64,000 bases of DNA from Sphaerisporangium rufum (GTDB lineage: Bacteria; Actinomycetota; Actinomycetes; Streptosporangiales; Streptosporangiaceae), in contig NZ_BOOU01000013.1 in NCBI RefSeq assembly GCF_016863395.1, positions 124,001 to 188,000 of the forward strand, given 5' to 3'. The translations under genes and the position numbers were made by a program. Under the pieces are notes generated by a model that did not search any database, was not told the origin of the DNA, and was given only the letters and a program-made list of their open reading frames with translations. Positions 32,464-41,653 of this stretch are shown piece by piece (within the stretch, counting starts at the first letter, position 1; the number at the start of each line of letters is the position of its first letter).

Positions 32464-33957
32464 TCAGGCCAGGCCGAGCTGGGCCTCGAAGCGGCCCTCC
32501 TCCAGCCGGCGCTTGACCGTGGTGAGGAACCGGGCGGCGTCCGCCCCGTCCACCAGGCGGTGGTCGTAGGTCAGCGCCAGGTACACCATGGAACGGACCG
32601 CGATGACCTCGCCCTCGGGGGTGTCCACCACGACCGGCCGCTTGACGACCGCACCGGTGCCGAGGATGGCGACCTGCGGCTGGTTGATGATCGGCGTGTC
32701 GAACAGCGCGCCGCGGCTGCCGGTGTTGGTCAGGGTGAACGTGCCCCCGGACAGCTCGTCCGGGCTCACCTTGTTGGTGCGGGTGCGCTCGGCCAGGTCG
32801 GCGATCTTGCGGGCCAGCCCGGCCAGGTTCAGGTCACCGGCGTCCTTGATGACCGCCGAGGCCAGGCCGCGCTCGGCGTCGACCGCGAAGGCGAGGTGCT
32901 CGTGGTCGAAGTAGGTGACCTCGTTGGTCTCGCTGTTGATCACCGCGTTGAGCTTCGGGTGCTGCTTGAGCGCCTCGACCGCGGCCAGCGCGAAGAACGG
33001 CATGAAGCTGAGCTTGACGCCCTCGCGCCGCTGGAACTCGGCCTTGGCCCGCTCGCGCAGCCGGGCGATCTTCGTGACGTCCACCTCGACCACCGAGGTG
33101 AGCTGCGCGGAGGTCTGCAGCGACTCCATCGTGCGCTTGGCGATGGTCTGCCGCATCCGCGACATCTTCTCGGTGCGTCCGCGCAGCGTGGTGTCGGCCT
33201 GCACCGGCTCGGGGGCCGCGGCCGGTGCGGCGGCGGCCGGCTGCGGTTCGGGCTGCGCGGCCGGGGCCGGCCGCTCCTGGGCCTGGGCGGCCTGCTCGCG
33301 CTGGGCCCGGGCCGCCTCCAGCACGTCCTGCTTGCGGATGCGGCCGCCGACGCCGGTGCCGGTCAGCGCGGACAGGTCGACGCCGTGCTCGGTGGCGAGC
33401 TTGCGCACCAGCGGCGTGACGTACGGGCTCTCGCCGCCGGCGGGCGCCGCGGGCGAGATCGGCGAGGCCGGCGCGGCCTCGGCCTGCTGCGGCTCGGGCT
33501 GCTGCGCCGGCGGGCGCTGCTGCGGAACCTGCTGCTGCTGCGGCTGCTGCTGCGCCGGCTGCTGTCGCGGCTGCGGCGGCTGCGGGATCGAGGACGCCGG
33601 AGCCTGCTGCTGCGGCTCGGCCGCCTTGGCCGGTTCGGGCTCGGGCTCGGGCTCCGGCTCGGGCTCCGCCTCGGCCTGCTCCTGCTCCTGGGGCTCGGCC
33701 TGCGCGGGCGCGGCCGAGCCGTCCCCGTCGATGACGGCGAGTTCGGCGCCCACCTCGACGGTCTCGTCCTCGGCCACCACGATCTTGGTGAGCACGCCCG
33801 CCGACGGCGAGGGGATCTCGGTGTCGACCTTGTCGGTGGAGACCTCGAGCAACGGCTCGTCGGCCTGGACCTGGTCGCCTTCCTTCTTGAGCCAGCGGGT
33901 GACGGTGCCCTCGGTCACGCTCTCGCCGAGCTGGGGCATGGTTACGGAAACCGGCAT
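32464..33957 (-). CDS. sucB: 2-oxoacid dehydrogenase E2: dihydrolipoamide succinyltransferase
   Basis: 497 residues. One lipoyl domain (1-76) with the lipoylation Lys in STDKVDTE (about residue 43); a Pro/Gln/Glu-rich linker with (EPEP)n and QQ runs (about 80-165); a peripheral-subunit-binding domain [21 protein letters not shown] (about 180-215); a second Ala/Pro/Gln linker; and the catalytic acyltransferase domain ending in [17 protein letters not shown] (His/Asp active site). It forms the core of the 2-oxoglutarate (or shared pyruvate/2-oxoglutarate) dehydrogenase complex. lpdA (E3) is 30 bp upstream on the same strand, and lipA/lipB downstream provide the cofactor. Confidence 0.93.
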   Translation of the reverse strand: MPVSVTMPQLGESVTEGTVTRWLKKEGDQVQADEPLLEVSTDKVDTEIPSPSAGVLTKIVVAEDETVEVGAELAVIDGDGSAAPAQAEPQEQEQAEAEPEPEPEPEPEPAKAAEPQQQAPASSIPQPPQPRQQPAQQQPQQQQVPQQRPPAQQPEPQQAEAAPASPISPAAPAGGESPYVTPLVRKLATEHGVDLSALTGTGVGGRIRKQDVLEAARAQREQAAQAQERPAPAAQPEPQPAAAAPAAAPEPVQADTTLRGRTEKMSRMRQTIAKRTMESLQTSAQLTSVVEVDVTKIARLRERAKAEFQRREGVKLSFMPFFALAAVEALKQHPKLNAVINSETNEVTYFDHEHLAFAVDAERGLASAVIKDAGDLNLAGLARKIADLAERTRTNKVSPDELSGGTFTLTNTGSRGALFDTPIINQPQVAILGTGAVVKRPVVVDTPEGEVIAVRSMVYLALTYDHRLVDGADAARFLTTVKRRLEEGRFEAQLGLA

Positions 33958-33987
33958 GGTGTCTTCTCTCGCGTTTCCTGTGAGGGC

Positions 33988-35367
33988 TTAGTTATGGACG
34001 TGCAGGGGCTTGCCGGCAAGGGCGAGCATCGCCTCGCCGACGGCCTCGGACTGTGTCGGGTGCGCGTGGATCAGCTGGGCCACCTCGGCGGGCAGGGCCT
34101 CCCAGTTGTAGATGAGCTGCCCCTCGGTGACGAGCTCACCCATCCGCCGGCCCACCATGTGCACCCCGAGCACCGGACCGTCCTTCTGGGCGATCACCTT
34201 CACGGCGCCCTGGGTGCCGATGATCTGGCTCTTGGGGTTGCCGCCGAGGTCGTAGACCAGCTCGGTGATCTCCAGGCCGCGCTCGCGCGCGGTGGCCGAG
34301 GTGATGCCGACCGAGGCCACCTCGGGGTCGGAGTAGGTGATGCGGGGCACCCCGGCGTAGTCGATCGGCGCCGGGTCCAGGCCGCCGATGTGCTCGGCGA
34401 CCAGGATGCCTTCGGCGAAGCCGGCGTGCGCCAGCTGCAGGGTGGGGATCAGGTCGCCGACGGCGTAGACGCCCGGGACGGTGGTGCGGCAGAACTCGTC
34501 GACGACCACGGTGCCGCGCTCGACGGTGACGCCGGCCTCCTCGAAGCCCATGCCCGAGACGACGGCGCCGCGGCCCACCGCCACCAGCAGCAGCTCGGCC
34601 TCGAGCGTCTTGCCGCCCTGAAGCGTGACCACCACGCCGGTGCCTGTCGTCTTGACGCCCTCGAAGCGGACGCCCAGCTCGTACTTGATGCCGCGGCGGC
34701 GGAAGGCGCGCTCCAGCAGTTTGGAGCTGGACTCCTCCTCCAGCGGGAGCAGGTGCGGCAGCGCCTCCACGATGGTCACCTCGGCGCCGAACGACCGCCA
34801 GACCGACGCGAACTCGACGCCGATGACACCGCCGCCGAGCACGACCACCGAGGACGGCACCCGGTCCAGCCGCAGGGCGTGGTCACTGGTGATCACCCGG
34901 TCGCCGTCGACCTCCAGGCCGGGCAGCGACCGGGGCACCGAACCGGTGGCGAGCACGACGTTGCGCCCCTCGACGGCCTGGTCGCCGACCACGACCCGGC
35001 CCGGGCCGGCCAGCCGGCCCTCACCTTCGATGATCGTGACGCCGCGGCTCTTCAGCAGGCCCTGGACGCCCTTCCAGGCCCGGTTTACGATCTTGTCCTT
35101 GAAGGCGTGTACGCCGGGCATGTCCACGCCCTCGAAGGTGGCCCGCACGCCCACGCTCGCGGCCTCGCGGGTCTCGTCGGCGACCTCCGCCGCGTGCAGC
35201 AGCGCCTTGGTCGGGATGCACCCCCGGTGCAGGCACGTGCCGCCGATCCGGTCCTTCTCGATCAGTGCGACGGAAAGGCCGAGCTCGGCCGCCCGTAGCG
35301 CGCAGGCGTAGCCGCCGCTGCCGCCGCCCAGGACGACGATGTCGTAGGGGCCGCTGCCATCAGCCAC
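33988..35367 (-). CDS. lpdA: Dihydrolipoyl dehydrogenase (E3)
   Basis: 459 residues; GTG start with AAGGAG about 8 nt upstream. FAD motif DIVVLGGGSGGYACALRAAE (about 8-28), redox disulfide GGTCLHRGCIPTKA (Cys about 47 and 52), NAD motif VVLGGGVIGVEFASVW, second FAD site PGVYAVGDLI, and the dimer-interface His-Glu pair in HAHPTQSEAVGEA. It re-oxidises dihydrolipoyl groups of E2 subunits with NAD+. It forms an apparent operon with sucB. Confidence 0.96.
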   Translation of the reverse strand: MADGSGPYDIVVLGGGSGGYACALRAAELGLSVALIEKDRIGGTCLHRGCIPTKALLHAAEVADETREAASVGVRATFEGVDMPGVHAFKDKIVNRAWKGVQGLLKSRGVTIIEGEGRLAGPGRVVVGDQAVEGRNVVLATGSVPRSLPGLEVDGDRVITSDHALRLDRVPSSVVVLGGGVIGVEFASVWRSFGAEVTIVEALPHLLPLEEESSSKLLERAFRRRGIKYELGVRFEGVKTTGTGVVVTLQGGKTLEAELLLVAVGRGAVVSGMGFEEAGVTVERGTVVVDEFCRTTVPGVYAVGDLIPTLQLAHAGFAEGILVAEHIGGLDPAPIDYAGVPRITYSDPEVASVGITSATARERGLEITELVYDLGGNPKSQIIGTQGAVKVIAQKDGPVLGVHMVGRRMGELVTEGQLIYNWEALPAEVAQLIHAHPTQSEAVGEAMLALAGKPLHVHN

Positions 35368-35516
35368 TGGAAAGCTCCTTGTCGGGTCGGTGGGCCCTGC
35401 GGGCCGGGGCGCGTGCGATCAAGCGGAGCGGCCGGCCTGCCCAACTGCATCTTTTCACTTGTCCGGCTCGGGTGTGACGCACCGGGCGGCGCGCACCGCG
35501 CGACCGGCCCGGCCCA

Positions 35517-37019
35517 TCATGCCTCCTGGTCCGGCTGGTAGCGCTCGGCCAGCGCGACCAGGGTGCGCGTCAGCATGCCGGTGCCGCCTTTGGGGATGTA
35601 GCCGTGCGGCCCTTCCTTGTTGAACGCGGGCCCCGCGATGTCCACGTGCGCCCAGCGCACGCCCTCGGGCACGAACTCGCGCAGGAAGATGCCGGCGGCG
35701 AGCATGCTGCCGGAGCGCTCGGGGTTGATGTTGGCGATGTCGGCGATGGGGGAGTCGAGGCCCTTGCGCAGGTCCTCGGGCAGCGGCATGCCCCACGCCG
35801 CCTCGCCCTGGCCGACGGCGACCTCGACCAGCTCCTCGCGCAGCTCGTCGTCGGAGGCCATCACGCCGCAGGTGCGCCAGCCGAGCGCCACGATCTGCCC
35901 GCCGGTCAGGGTGGCCACGTCGACGATCAGGTCCGGGTCGTCCTCGCCGGCCCGGGCGATGCCGTCCACCAGCACCAGGCGGCCCTCGGCGTCGGTGTCG
36001 AGCACCTCGACGGTCTTGCCGGAGTAGGTGGTGAGCACGTCGGAGGGTCGTTGCGCGGTGCCGCTCGGCATGTTCTCCGCCAGGCACAGGTAGCCGACCG
36101 CGTTCACCCGGACGCCGAGCCGGGCGATGGCGAGCAGGGCGCCGAACACCGCGCCGGCGCCGCCCATGTCCGATTTCATCCATGCCATGGACGCCGACGG
36201 CTTCAGCGACAGGCCGCCGGAGTCGAAGGTGATGCCCTTGCCGACGAAGGCGATCGTCGCGGCGGCCTCGGGGTGGGAGTAGGCGAGGCGCACCAGCCGC
36301 GGCGGGTTGGCCGAGCCCTGCCCGACGCCGGTGATGCCGCCGTAGCCGCCCTCGCGCAGCGCGGCCTCGTCGAGCACCTCCACCGACAGGCCGGCCTTGG
36401 TGCCGGCCTCCTCGGCGATCTCGGCGAACCGGGCCGGCGGCAGGTCGGAGGGCGGGGTGTTCACCAGGTCGCGGACGAGCGTCACCGCCTCGGCCAGCGT
36501 GGCGGCCCGGGCGACGGCCTCCTCGGCGCCGGGCGCGTCGCTGAGCACCTCCGCCTCGGCGAGCGGGGACCTGGAGTCGCCTCCGGTGCGGTACCGGGCG
36601 AAGTCGTAGGCGCCGAGCAGCGCGCCCACGGCGACCGCCTCGGCCTGTGCGGACGTGGCGGCGGGCAGCGCGAAGGCGGCGCGGGCGGTGCCGCGCAGCG
36701 CGCGGGCGGCGACGCCGGCGGCGCGCCGCAGCACCTCCAGGTCGTGGCCGTCGGGCCGCTCCGGGGCGTCGCCGAGGCCGACCGCGACGACCAGGGGCGC
36801 CGGGAGCGCGCCGAAGGTGGGGATCTTCACCACCTCGCCGGGCGCGCCGGCGAACCCGAGCGCCTCCAGCGTCGCGGCCAGGCCGCCGCTGAACGCGGAC
36901 GCGAGCGCGTCGGCGCCGGGGGCCGGCCGGGGGCCGTCCGGAGTGGTGTGGATGCCTGCCACGAGGGCGTCGGTCTCAACCGCGCCGGCTTCGGCGGCGT
37001 TCAGTCGCACAGTCGTCAC
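35517..37019 (-). CDS. pepA: Leucyl aminopeptidase (M17)
   Basis: 500 residues from GTG 37019 (VTTVRLNAAEAGAVETDALV). The catalytic domain has Lys/Asp metal ligands in VGKGITFDSGGLSLKP, KSDMGGAG, ENMPSG, and VLDTDAEGRLVLVDG with the catalytic Arg. Members are hexameric, two-metal cytoplasmic aminopeptidases that recycle peptides and can also bind DNA. It is transcribed divergently from a GntR gene, whose twin operators begin 80 bp upstream of the pepA start. It is the first gene of the minus-strand block ending at 27304. Confidence 0.95.
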   Translation of the reverse strand: MTTVRLNAAEAGAVETDALVAGIHTTPDGPRPAPGADALASAFSGGLAATLEALGFAGAPGEVVKIPTFGALPAPLVVAVGLGDAPERPDGHDLEVLRRAAGVAARALRGTARAAFALPAATSAQAEAVAVGALLGAYDFARYRTGGDSRSPLAEAEVLSDAPGAEEAVARAATLAEAVTLVRDLVNTPPSDLPPARFAEIAEEAGTKAGLSVEVLDEAALREGGYGGITGVGQGSANPPRLVRLAYSHPEAAATIAFVGKGITFDSGGLSLKPSASMAWMKSDMGGAGAVFGALLAIARLGVRVNAVGYLCLAENMPSGTAQRPSDVLTTYSGKTVEVLDTDAEGRLVLVDGIARAGEDDPDLIVDVATLTGGQIVALGWRTCGVMASDDELREELVEVAVGQGEAAWGMPLPEDLRKGLDSPIADIANINPERSGSMLAAGIFLREFVPEGVRWAHVDIAGPAFNKEGPHGYIPKGGTGMLTRTLVALAERYQPDQEA

Positions 37020-37098
37020 GTTGGCCGATGCTAGCCGGGGTTCTCCCGTCTGCATAAACGAGGGTTCGTCCCACGAATCGGTCAGCGCTTCGCAGCAG

Positions 37099-37125
37099 CA
37101 TGGTGCTACTCGCGCTAGCACCATG
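37099..37125. promoter_or_regulatory. GntR operator, copy 1 (inverted repeat)
   Basis: CATGGTGCTA and its exact reverse complement TAGCACCATG flank a spacer of 7 nt, a 10-bp-arm palindrome in the pepA/gntR intergenic region. The same 9-bp core recurs 42 bp downstream. Confidence 0.85.
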
Positions 37126-37141
37126 TCGCAAATGGCCATCG

Positions 37142-37166
37142 ATGGTGCTAATGTAAATAGCACCAT
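37142..37166. promoter_or_regulatory. GntR operator, copy 2, overlapping the start codon
   Basis: ATGGTGCTA (37142-37150), spacer of 7 nt, TAGCACCAT (37158-37166). Its right arm contains the first two bases of the GntR start codon (ATG 37165). Centres of the two operators are 42 bp apart, four helical turns, so dimers bound at both would lie on one DNA face. Confidence 0.85.
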
Positions 37167-37512
37167 GTTGCTCACCTTGGATCTCAACGACCCCCGGCCG
37201 CTGCACGAGCAGGTGGCCGCGGCGGTCCGGCAGGCGGTGGCCTCCGGAGTCGCCACCCCCGGCCAGCGGCTGCCGTCCGCCCGCGAGCTGGCCGCGGCGC
37301 TCGGCGTCAACGCCAACACGGTGCTGCGTGCCTTACGCGACCTTCGCGACGAGGGCGTGCTGGAGTTCCGCCGCGGGCGCGGCGTCTCGGTGCTGCGCCC
37401 ACCGGACGGACGCCAGGTGCTGCTGCGCAGGTCGCGGGAGCTGCTGGAGGAGGCCGGGCGGTACGGCTACCGCCCGGAGGACGTGATCGAGATGATCAAG
37501 GAGTTGTCATGA
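37165..37512 (+). CDS. GntR-family transcriptional regulator, YtrA subfamily
   Basis: 115 residues, the short YtrA type: a winged helix (about 10-75) LHEQVAAAVRQAVASGVATP, GQRLPSARELAAALGVNANTV, LRDLRDEGVLEFRRGRGVSV, then a short helical tail for dimerisation with no ligand domain. The start is set by homology and by the operator that overlaps it. ATGA overlap with the DUF1648 membrane gene makes a two-gene unit, as in Bacillus ytrA operons where the regulator precedes membrane proteins. Autoregulation through the twin palindromes is very likely. Confidence 0.9.
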   Translation: MLLTLDLNDPRPLHEQVAAAVRQAVASGVATPGQRLPSARELAAALGVNANTVLRALRDLRDEGVLEFRRGRGVSVLRPPDGRQVLLRRSRELLEEAGRYGYRPEDVIEMIKELS

Positions 37513-38489
37513 GCTACCGCTCCCGGTTCCTCGCGGTGTGCGGAGCGGGCGCCGTCACCGCCGGCGCCCTGCTGGTCGCCGTTCCGCTGTGGCTGCGGCC
37601 CCGGCTGCCCGAGCCGCTCGCGGTGCACTGGGGCCCGTCCGGGCAGGCCGACCGGACAGGGTCCTTCGGCACCGCGATGGCCCTCGACCTGGCGATGCTC
37701 GGCCTGATCGTCGCGTTCCTGCTCTACGCCGTGCTGCACCGCGACGCCGCCGACCACCCCGACCGGCGCCGGCCGGTCGCCGCGCTGCTGGCCGGCGCCG
37801 TCACGCTGGTGCTCGCCGTGCGCGCCGCCACCCTGGCCGCCAACCTGGACCGGCCGGACTGGCGCGCAGCCGAGCTGCCCCTGATGCCGGTGCTGTTCAT
37901 CCTGCTGGCCGTGGTCGCGGCGGGCGCGCTCGGCTGGGCCGCCGCCGCGCACGGGCCGGTGCCGCCGCCGCGGGAGACGCCGGCCGGGCCGAGCATGCGC
38001 CTGGCCGCCGGTCGGCGCACCGTGTGGGTGTCCTCGGCGGTCAACCCCTGGGCCGGCGCCGCCGCCCTGGCCGGGGTGGCGGGCGCCGCGGTCGTCGGCC
38101 TGCTGGCCTGGCTCTTCCCGTTCGCCGGGCTCGGCACCGCCCTGCCGCCGCTCGTCATCATCGGCCTGGTGGGGGCGATCGTCCACCGGGTGGGCGTCCG
38201 GGTGGGCGACGACCGCGTCGTGATCTCGTTCGGGCCGTTCCGGGCACCGGCCCGCACCATCCCGCTCGACAACCTGCGCGGCGCCACGGTGGAGGACCGG
38301 CAGCCGTACCAGACCGGCGGCTGGGGGCTGCGCGGGCTGCCCGGCCGGTCCACGATCATGATCCGCGGCGGCGAGACCCTGGTCCTGCGGTACGCCTCCG
38401 GCGGCCGGCTCGCCATCACCGTCGACGACGCCCGGCACGGCGCGGCCCTCATCAACGCCCTGCTGGCCGAGCGCGTCCAGGCGCCCTGA
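37509..38489 (+). CDS. DUF1648 domain membrane protein
   Basis: 326 residues, ATGA overlap with the GntR gene. A DUF1648 segment near the start (LPEPLAVHWGPSGQADRTGSF, about residues 32-52) follows the first membrane helix. Further helices lie at about 55-75, 88-107, 118-140, 175-195 and 205-225. A soluble C-terminal part begins RVGVRVGDDRVVISFGPF, resembling PH-like domains. Function unknown; co-regulation by a YtrA-type repressor suggests a response to cell-envelope stress or antibiotics, which is inference. Confidence 0.85.
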   Translation: MSYRSRFLAVCGAGAVTAGALLVAVPLWLRPRLPEPLAVHWGPSGQADRTGSFGTAMALDLAMLGLIVAFLLYAVLHRDAADHPDRRRPVAALLAGAVTLVLAVRAATLAANLDRPDWRAAELPLMPVLFILLAVVAAGALGWAAAAHGPVPPPRETPAGPSMRLAAGRRTVWVSSAVNPWAGAAALAGVAGAAVVGLLAWLFPFAGLGTALPPLVIIGLVGAIVHRVGVRVGDDRVVISFGPFRAPARTIPLDNLRGATVEDRQPYQTGGWGLRGLPGRSTIMIRGGETLVLRYASGGRLAITVDDARHGAALINALLAERVQAP

Positions 38490-38636
38490 CCCCGTCCCCC
38501 ACCCGGCCCGGCCCGACCCGCCACCCGCTACCCGCCCGCCGCTCCGCCCTCGCTCCGCCCGCCGCCGCGCCCGCGCGGCCGGCCTGCCCGGATGCGCCCG
38601 CCCGCGAGGCGAGTCCTCTCTCCTGGAGATATCCGA

Positions 38637-39536
38637 ATGATCTCTCGCCACCGTGACCTCACGGTCTTCCTGCTCGTTGCCTTCGGGCTGTCCTGGCTGG
38701 TCGCGCTGCCGCTGTGGCTGCCGTCCCGGCCGGCGCCCATCACTCCGGTCGCGCTGGCGATGATGTTCACCCCGGCCGCCGGCGTCCTGGCCGTATGGCG
38801 GGTCTGCCACCGGCAGGTGCCGTTCCGCCGGTGGGCCCGCGACACCGGCCTGGCGCTCGGCGGGCGCCGGGGCCTGCGCCTGGTGGTGCTGGCCTGGGCC
38901 GGCACCGCGCTGCTCACCGTGCTCGCCATCGCGGTGAGCGCCGCCACCGGGCTACTCAGCCTGGACCTGGCGAACCTCGGCCTGCTGCGCCGGCAACTGG
39001 CGCAGGCGACCGGTGGCGCGCCGCCGGTCGAACCGGGGGTGATCCTCGCCGTCCAGGTGGCGCTCGGCCTGGTCGCGCCGCTGGTCAACGCGATCCCGGC
39101 GCTCGGCGAGGAGTACGGCTGGCGGGGGTGGCTGCTGCCCCGGCTGCTGCCCCTGGGCCCGGTGCGGGCGATCGCCGTCTCCGGCCTGATCTGGGGTGCC
39201 TGGCACGCGCCGCTGACCCTGCGCGGCTACAACTACCCCGAACTCGGCCCGTGGGCCGCGCTGATGTTCACCGGCTTCTGCGTGCTGTTCGGCGCCTTCC
39301 TGGGCTGGACCCGCCTGGCGTCGGGCAGCGTGTGGCCCGCGGTGGCCGGGCACGCCACCCTCAACGCCGTCGGCGGGTGGATGCTGCTGGTCGGGGACGC
39401 GGCTCACCCCCCGTCACCGGTGATCGCCGGCATCACCGGCCTGCCCGGCTGGGCACTGCTCGCCGTGGTGGCACTGGTCCTCGCGCGGCGTTCCCGCGAG
39501 TGCCGCGCCGGCGTACCCGCCGCCTCGGCCGCCTGA
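38637..39536 (+). CDS. CPBP family intramembrane metalloprotease (CAAX-like)
   Basis: 299 residues from ATG 38637 with GGAG upstream. About eight membrane helices. The three CPBP (Abi) motifs are visible in order: EExxxR in GEEYGWRGWLL (about residue 155), WxxxH in LIWGAWHAP (about 187) and HxxxN in AGHATLNAVG (about 240). These glutamate-histidine membrane proteases include CAAX-protease homologues and bacteriocin self-immunity proteins. It lies 147 bp after the DUF1648 gene and convergent with cobS; its substrate is unknown. Confidence 0.88.
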   Translation: MISRHRDLTVFLLVAFGLSWLVALPLWLPSRPAPITPVALAMMFTPAAGVLAVWRVCHRQVPFRRWARDTGLALGGRRGLRLVVLAWAGTALLTVLAIAVSAATGLLSLDLANLGLLRRQLAQATGGAPPVEPGVILAVQVALGLVAPLVNAIPALGEEYGWRGWLLPRLLPLGPVRAIAVSGLIWGAWHAPLTLRGYNYPELGPWAALMFTGFCVLFGAFLGWTRLASGSVWPAVAGHATLNAVGGWMLLVGDAAHPPSPVIAGITGLPGWALLAVVALVLARRSRECRAGVPAASAA

Positions 39537-39575
39537 CGCGCGACCGACACAAGGTGCGCCCGGCCGGGGCGCGCC

Positions 39576-40553
39576 TCAGGCGGCGCAGACGAGCAGGGCG
39601 GCTGCGGTCGCGGCCTCCACCAGGGCGCCGAGGACATCGCCGGTGACCCCGCCGAGCCGGCGGACGGCGTGCCCGCGCAATGCCCACGCCGCGGCCAGGC
39701 CGCCCGCCACCGCCAGCGGGAACCGTAGCGGGCCGCCGGCCGCCAGGCCGAGCAGCACCGCGCCGGCCAGCGCCGACGCGGTGGCGACGCCGGCGGCGCC
39801 GGGCCGGACGGTGCCGGTGACCAGGGCTCCGAGGCCGCCGGGCCGGGCGGCGGGCACGCCGGGCGTGCAGGCCCAGGTCACCGCGAGCCGCCCGGTCACG
39901 CACGCGGCCACCAGCGCCGGCGGTCCGGCCTCCGCCGCCGCGGCGACCTGGATCAGCAGGGTGAACACCAGCGTGACGACGCCGAACGGCCCGATGTCCG
40001 ACCGCTTCATGATCTCCAGCGCGCCGGCCGCCGGCCGGCCGCTGCCCAGCCCGTCGGCCAGGTCGGCCAGCCCGTCCAGGTGCAGGGCCCGGGTGAGCAG
40101 GGCGAGCGACCCGATGGCCAGCGCCGCGGCGAGCGGCGGGGACAGCAGCAGCCCGGCCGCGAACTGGACCGCCGCCGCGGCACCGCCGAGCAGCAGCCCC
40201 ACCAGCGGCGCCAGCAGCATCGCCCGCCCCGCGGTGGCCCGGTCGGCGTGCGGCGCCCCGGCCGGCCACACGCTCAGCAGCCCGGCCGCCAGCCGCAGCC
40301 CGCCGGCCAGGCGCGCCCATCGCCCGGCGGGCGCTCCGCTCCCGCCGGTCCCGTCCTCCGGCCCGGCGGCCGCCGCCCCGGGGTTCGGCCGCTCGCCGAA
40401 GGCCCCCTCGGCGGAGGGCCGCCCGCCGGAGGGCCGGGCGTCGGGGGGCCGGGCGTTGGAGGGCCGGGCGTTGGAGGGCCGGGCGTCGCCGCGGCCGGCC
40501 GCCGGCGGCATCAGGGGGTCACCGGGCGGTTCATCGGGGTCCATCGGGGTCAC
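39576..40553 (-). CDS. cobS: Adenosylcobinamide-GDP ribazoletransferase (cobalamin synthase) with repeat-bearing N-terminal extension
   Basis: 325 residues; GTG 40553 overlaps the cobU stop (GTGA). Residues 1-65 are a low-complexity extension containing a 15-bp-repeat-encoded ARPSN unit. The CobS membrane domain (about 66-325) has the metal-binding ALHLDGLADLADGLGSGRPA motif, IMKRSDIGPFGV and GGVTGDVLGAL at the C-terminus. It joins adenosyl-GDP-cobinamide to alpha-ribazole in the last steps of B12 assembly in the membrane. CobS is usually about 250 residues, so the extension is additional and probably dispensable; a shorter start such as ATG 40511 is possible. Confidence 0.9.
   Translation of the reverse strand: MTPMDPDEPPGDPLMPPAAGRGDARPSNARPSNARPPDARPSGGRPSAEGAFGERPNPGAAAAGPEDGTGGSGAPAGRWARLAGGLRLAAGLLSVWPAGAPHADRATAGRAMLLAPLVGLLLGGAAAAVQFAAGLLLSPPLAAALAIGSLALLTRALHLDGLADLADGLGSGRPAAGALEIMKRSDIGPFGVVTLVFTLLIQVAAAAEAGPPALVAACVTGRLAVTWACTPGVPAARPGGLGALVTGTVRPGAAGVATASALAGAVLLGLAAGGPLRFPLAVAGGLAAAWALRGHAVRRLGGVTGDVLGALVEAATAAALLVCAA
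40431..40490 (-). repeat. 15-bp tandem repeat in the cobS N-terminal extension
   Basis: The unit GGGCCGGGCGTTGGA recurs at 40431, 40446, 40461 and 40476 with changes only in the last five bases, and encodes an Ala-Arg-Pro-Ser-Asn-like pentapeptide. More diverged copies precede it. Confidence 0.85.
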
Positions 40554-41653
40554 AGGGGGAGCGGCAGGGGGCGGCCGGCGACGACCAGCGCGGCCTCTTC
40601 GGACTCGGCGGCCAGGCGCTGGTTCAGCCGGCCGAGCGCGTCGCGGAACACCCGGCCGCTCGCCGTCGCCGGGACGACGCTGAGACCGACCTCGTCGGAG
40701 ACCGCCACCACTCGCGCCCGCGTCCGCCGCCACGCCTCGACCAGGTCGTCGCACCGGGCGGCGACCTGGTCCAGCGCGGTGCCGAACCGGCCGGGCCGGC
40801 GGCCGCGCGGCCGGTCGTGCGCCGGGTCGTCCCAGGCGCCGCAGCCGTCGAAGACCGCCGCCAGCCAGGCGCCCACCCCGTCGACCAGCAGCGTGCCGGT
40901 CTCCGAGCGCAGCAGCGCCTCCAGTTCGGTGGTCTCCAGCGTCGCCCAGTGCGGCGGGCGGCGGCGCTGGTGGGCGCGTACCCGGGCCTGCCATTCCGCG
41001 TCCCGCCGGCCGGCCGGCCCGGTGGCGACGTAGGTGACGTCCGGTTCGGCCAGCAGCCGCAGCTCCGCCTCCGCCGACTTCCCCGAGCGGGCGCCGCCCA
41101 GGATGAGCGTCCGGCGCGGCGCGGGGTCCCGGGGCGGCGCGGGCTGCCGGGTGTCCAGGATCGTGCCGTCCTCGACGGACCGCGCGTCCCAGAACGACAG
41201 GCGCCGGGCGAGCTCGGCCTCCGAGGGCACCCGATGGTCCAGGTGGATGGCCACCACCTGGGTGCGCGCGGTGACCAGGCCGCGCCGGCGCAGGTCGCCC
41301 AGGCGGTGCGGCCGGTCCAGCAGGTCGATGAGCACCAGGTCGTAACAGTCCTCGGCCCAGCTCGGCGAGGGGTGGTGGTGCTGCCCGCCGGCCGGGACGG
41401 CGTGCAGGACGCGGGCCCGGTCCGGGCCGGCGACGGCGTGGCCGTCCGGAGTGACCGTCATCCGGTACCCCGGGGGCAGGTCGGCGGGCGGGGACAGGGG
41501 CAGGCCGGCCGGCGGGGCCAGCCGCACCATGTCGTCCAGCACCACGGCGGTCGGCGCCCGGTGTCCGGCCGGCAGCCGCCCGCACGAGGCACAGGCGCAG
41601 CCGGGTTCGGGCCAGCCGTACGGGCCGGCCGTGCCGGAGAGCAGTACCTTCAC
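40550..41653 (-). CDS. cobU: Bifunctional adenosylcobinamide kinase / guanylyltransferase with N-terminal metallo-beta-lactamase-like remnant
   Basis: 367 residues from GTG 41653. The C-terminal CobU domain (about 180-367) has the P-loop LILGGARSGKSAEAE, VTYVATGPA, RAHQRRRPPHWATLE with the guanylylated His, LLVDGVGAWLA and VVAVSDEVGLSVVP. The first about 180 residues (VLLSGTAGPYGWPEPGCACA, ending VVAIHLDHRVPSEAELARR) look like the degenerate MBL/PhnP-type domain found fused to CobU in many actinomycetes; metal-binding HxHxDH is not intact. The enzyme phosphorylates and guanylylates cobinamide; its product is used by CobS, encoded with a 4-nt overlap. Confidence 0.9.
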   Translation of the reverse strand: MKVLLSGTAGPYGWPEPGCACASCGRLPAGHRAPTAVVLDDMVRLAPPAGLPLSPPADLPPGYRMTVTPDGHAVAGPDRARVLHAVPAGGQHHHPSPSWAEDCYDLVLIDLLDRPHRLGDLRRRGLVTARTQVVAIHLDHRVPSEAELARRLSFWDARSVEDGTILDTRQPAPPRDPAPRRTLILGGARSGKSAEAELRLLAEPDVTYVATGPAGRRDAEWQARVRAHQRRRPPHWATLETTELEALLRSETGTLLVDGVGAWLAAVFDGCGAWDDPAHDRPRGRRPGRFGTALDQVAARCDDLVEAWRRTRARVVAVSDEVGLSVVPATASGRVFRDALGRLNQRLAAESEEAALVVAGRPLPLPL

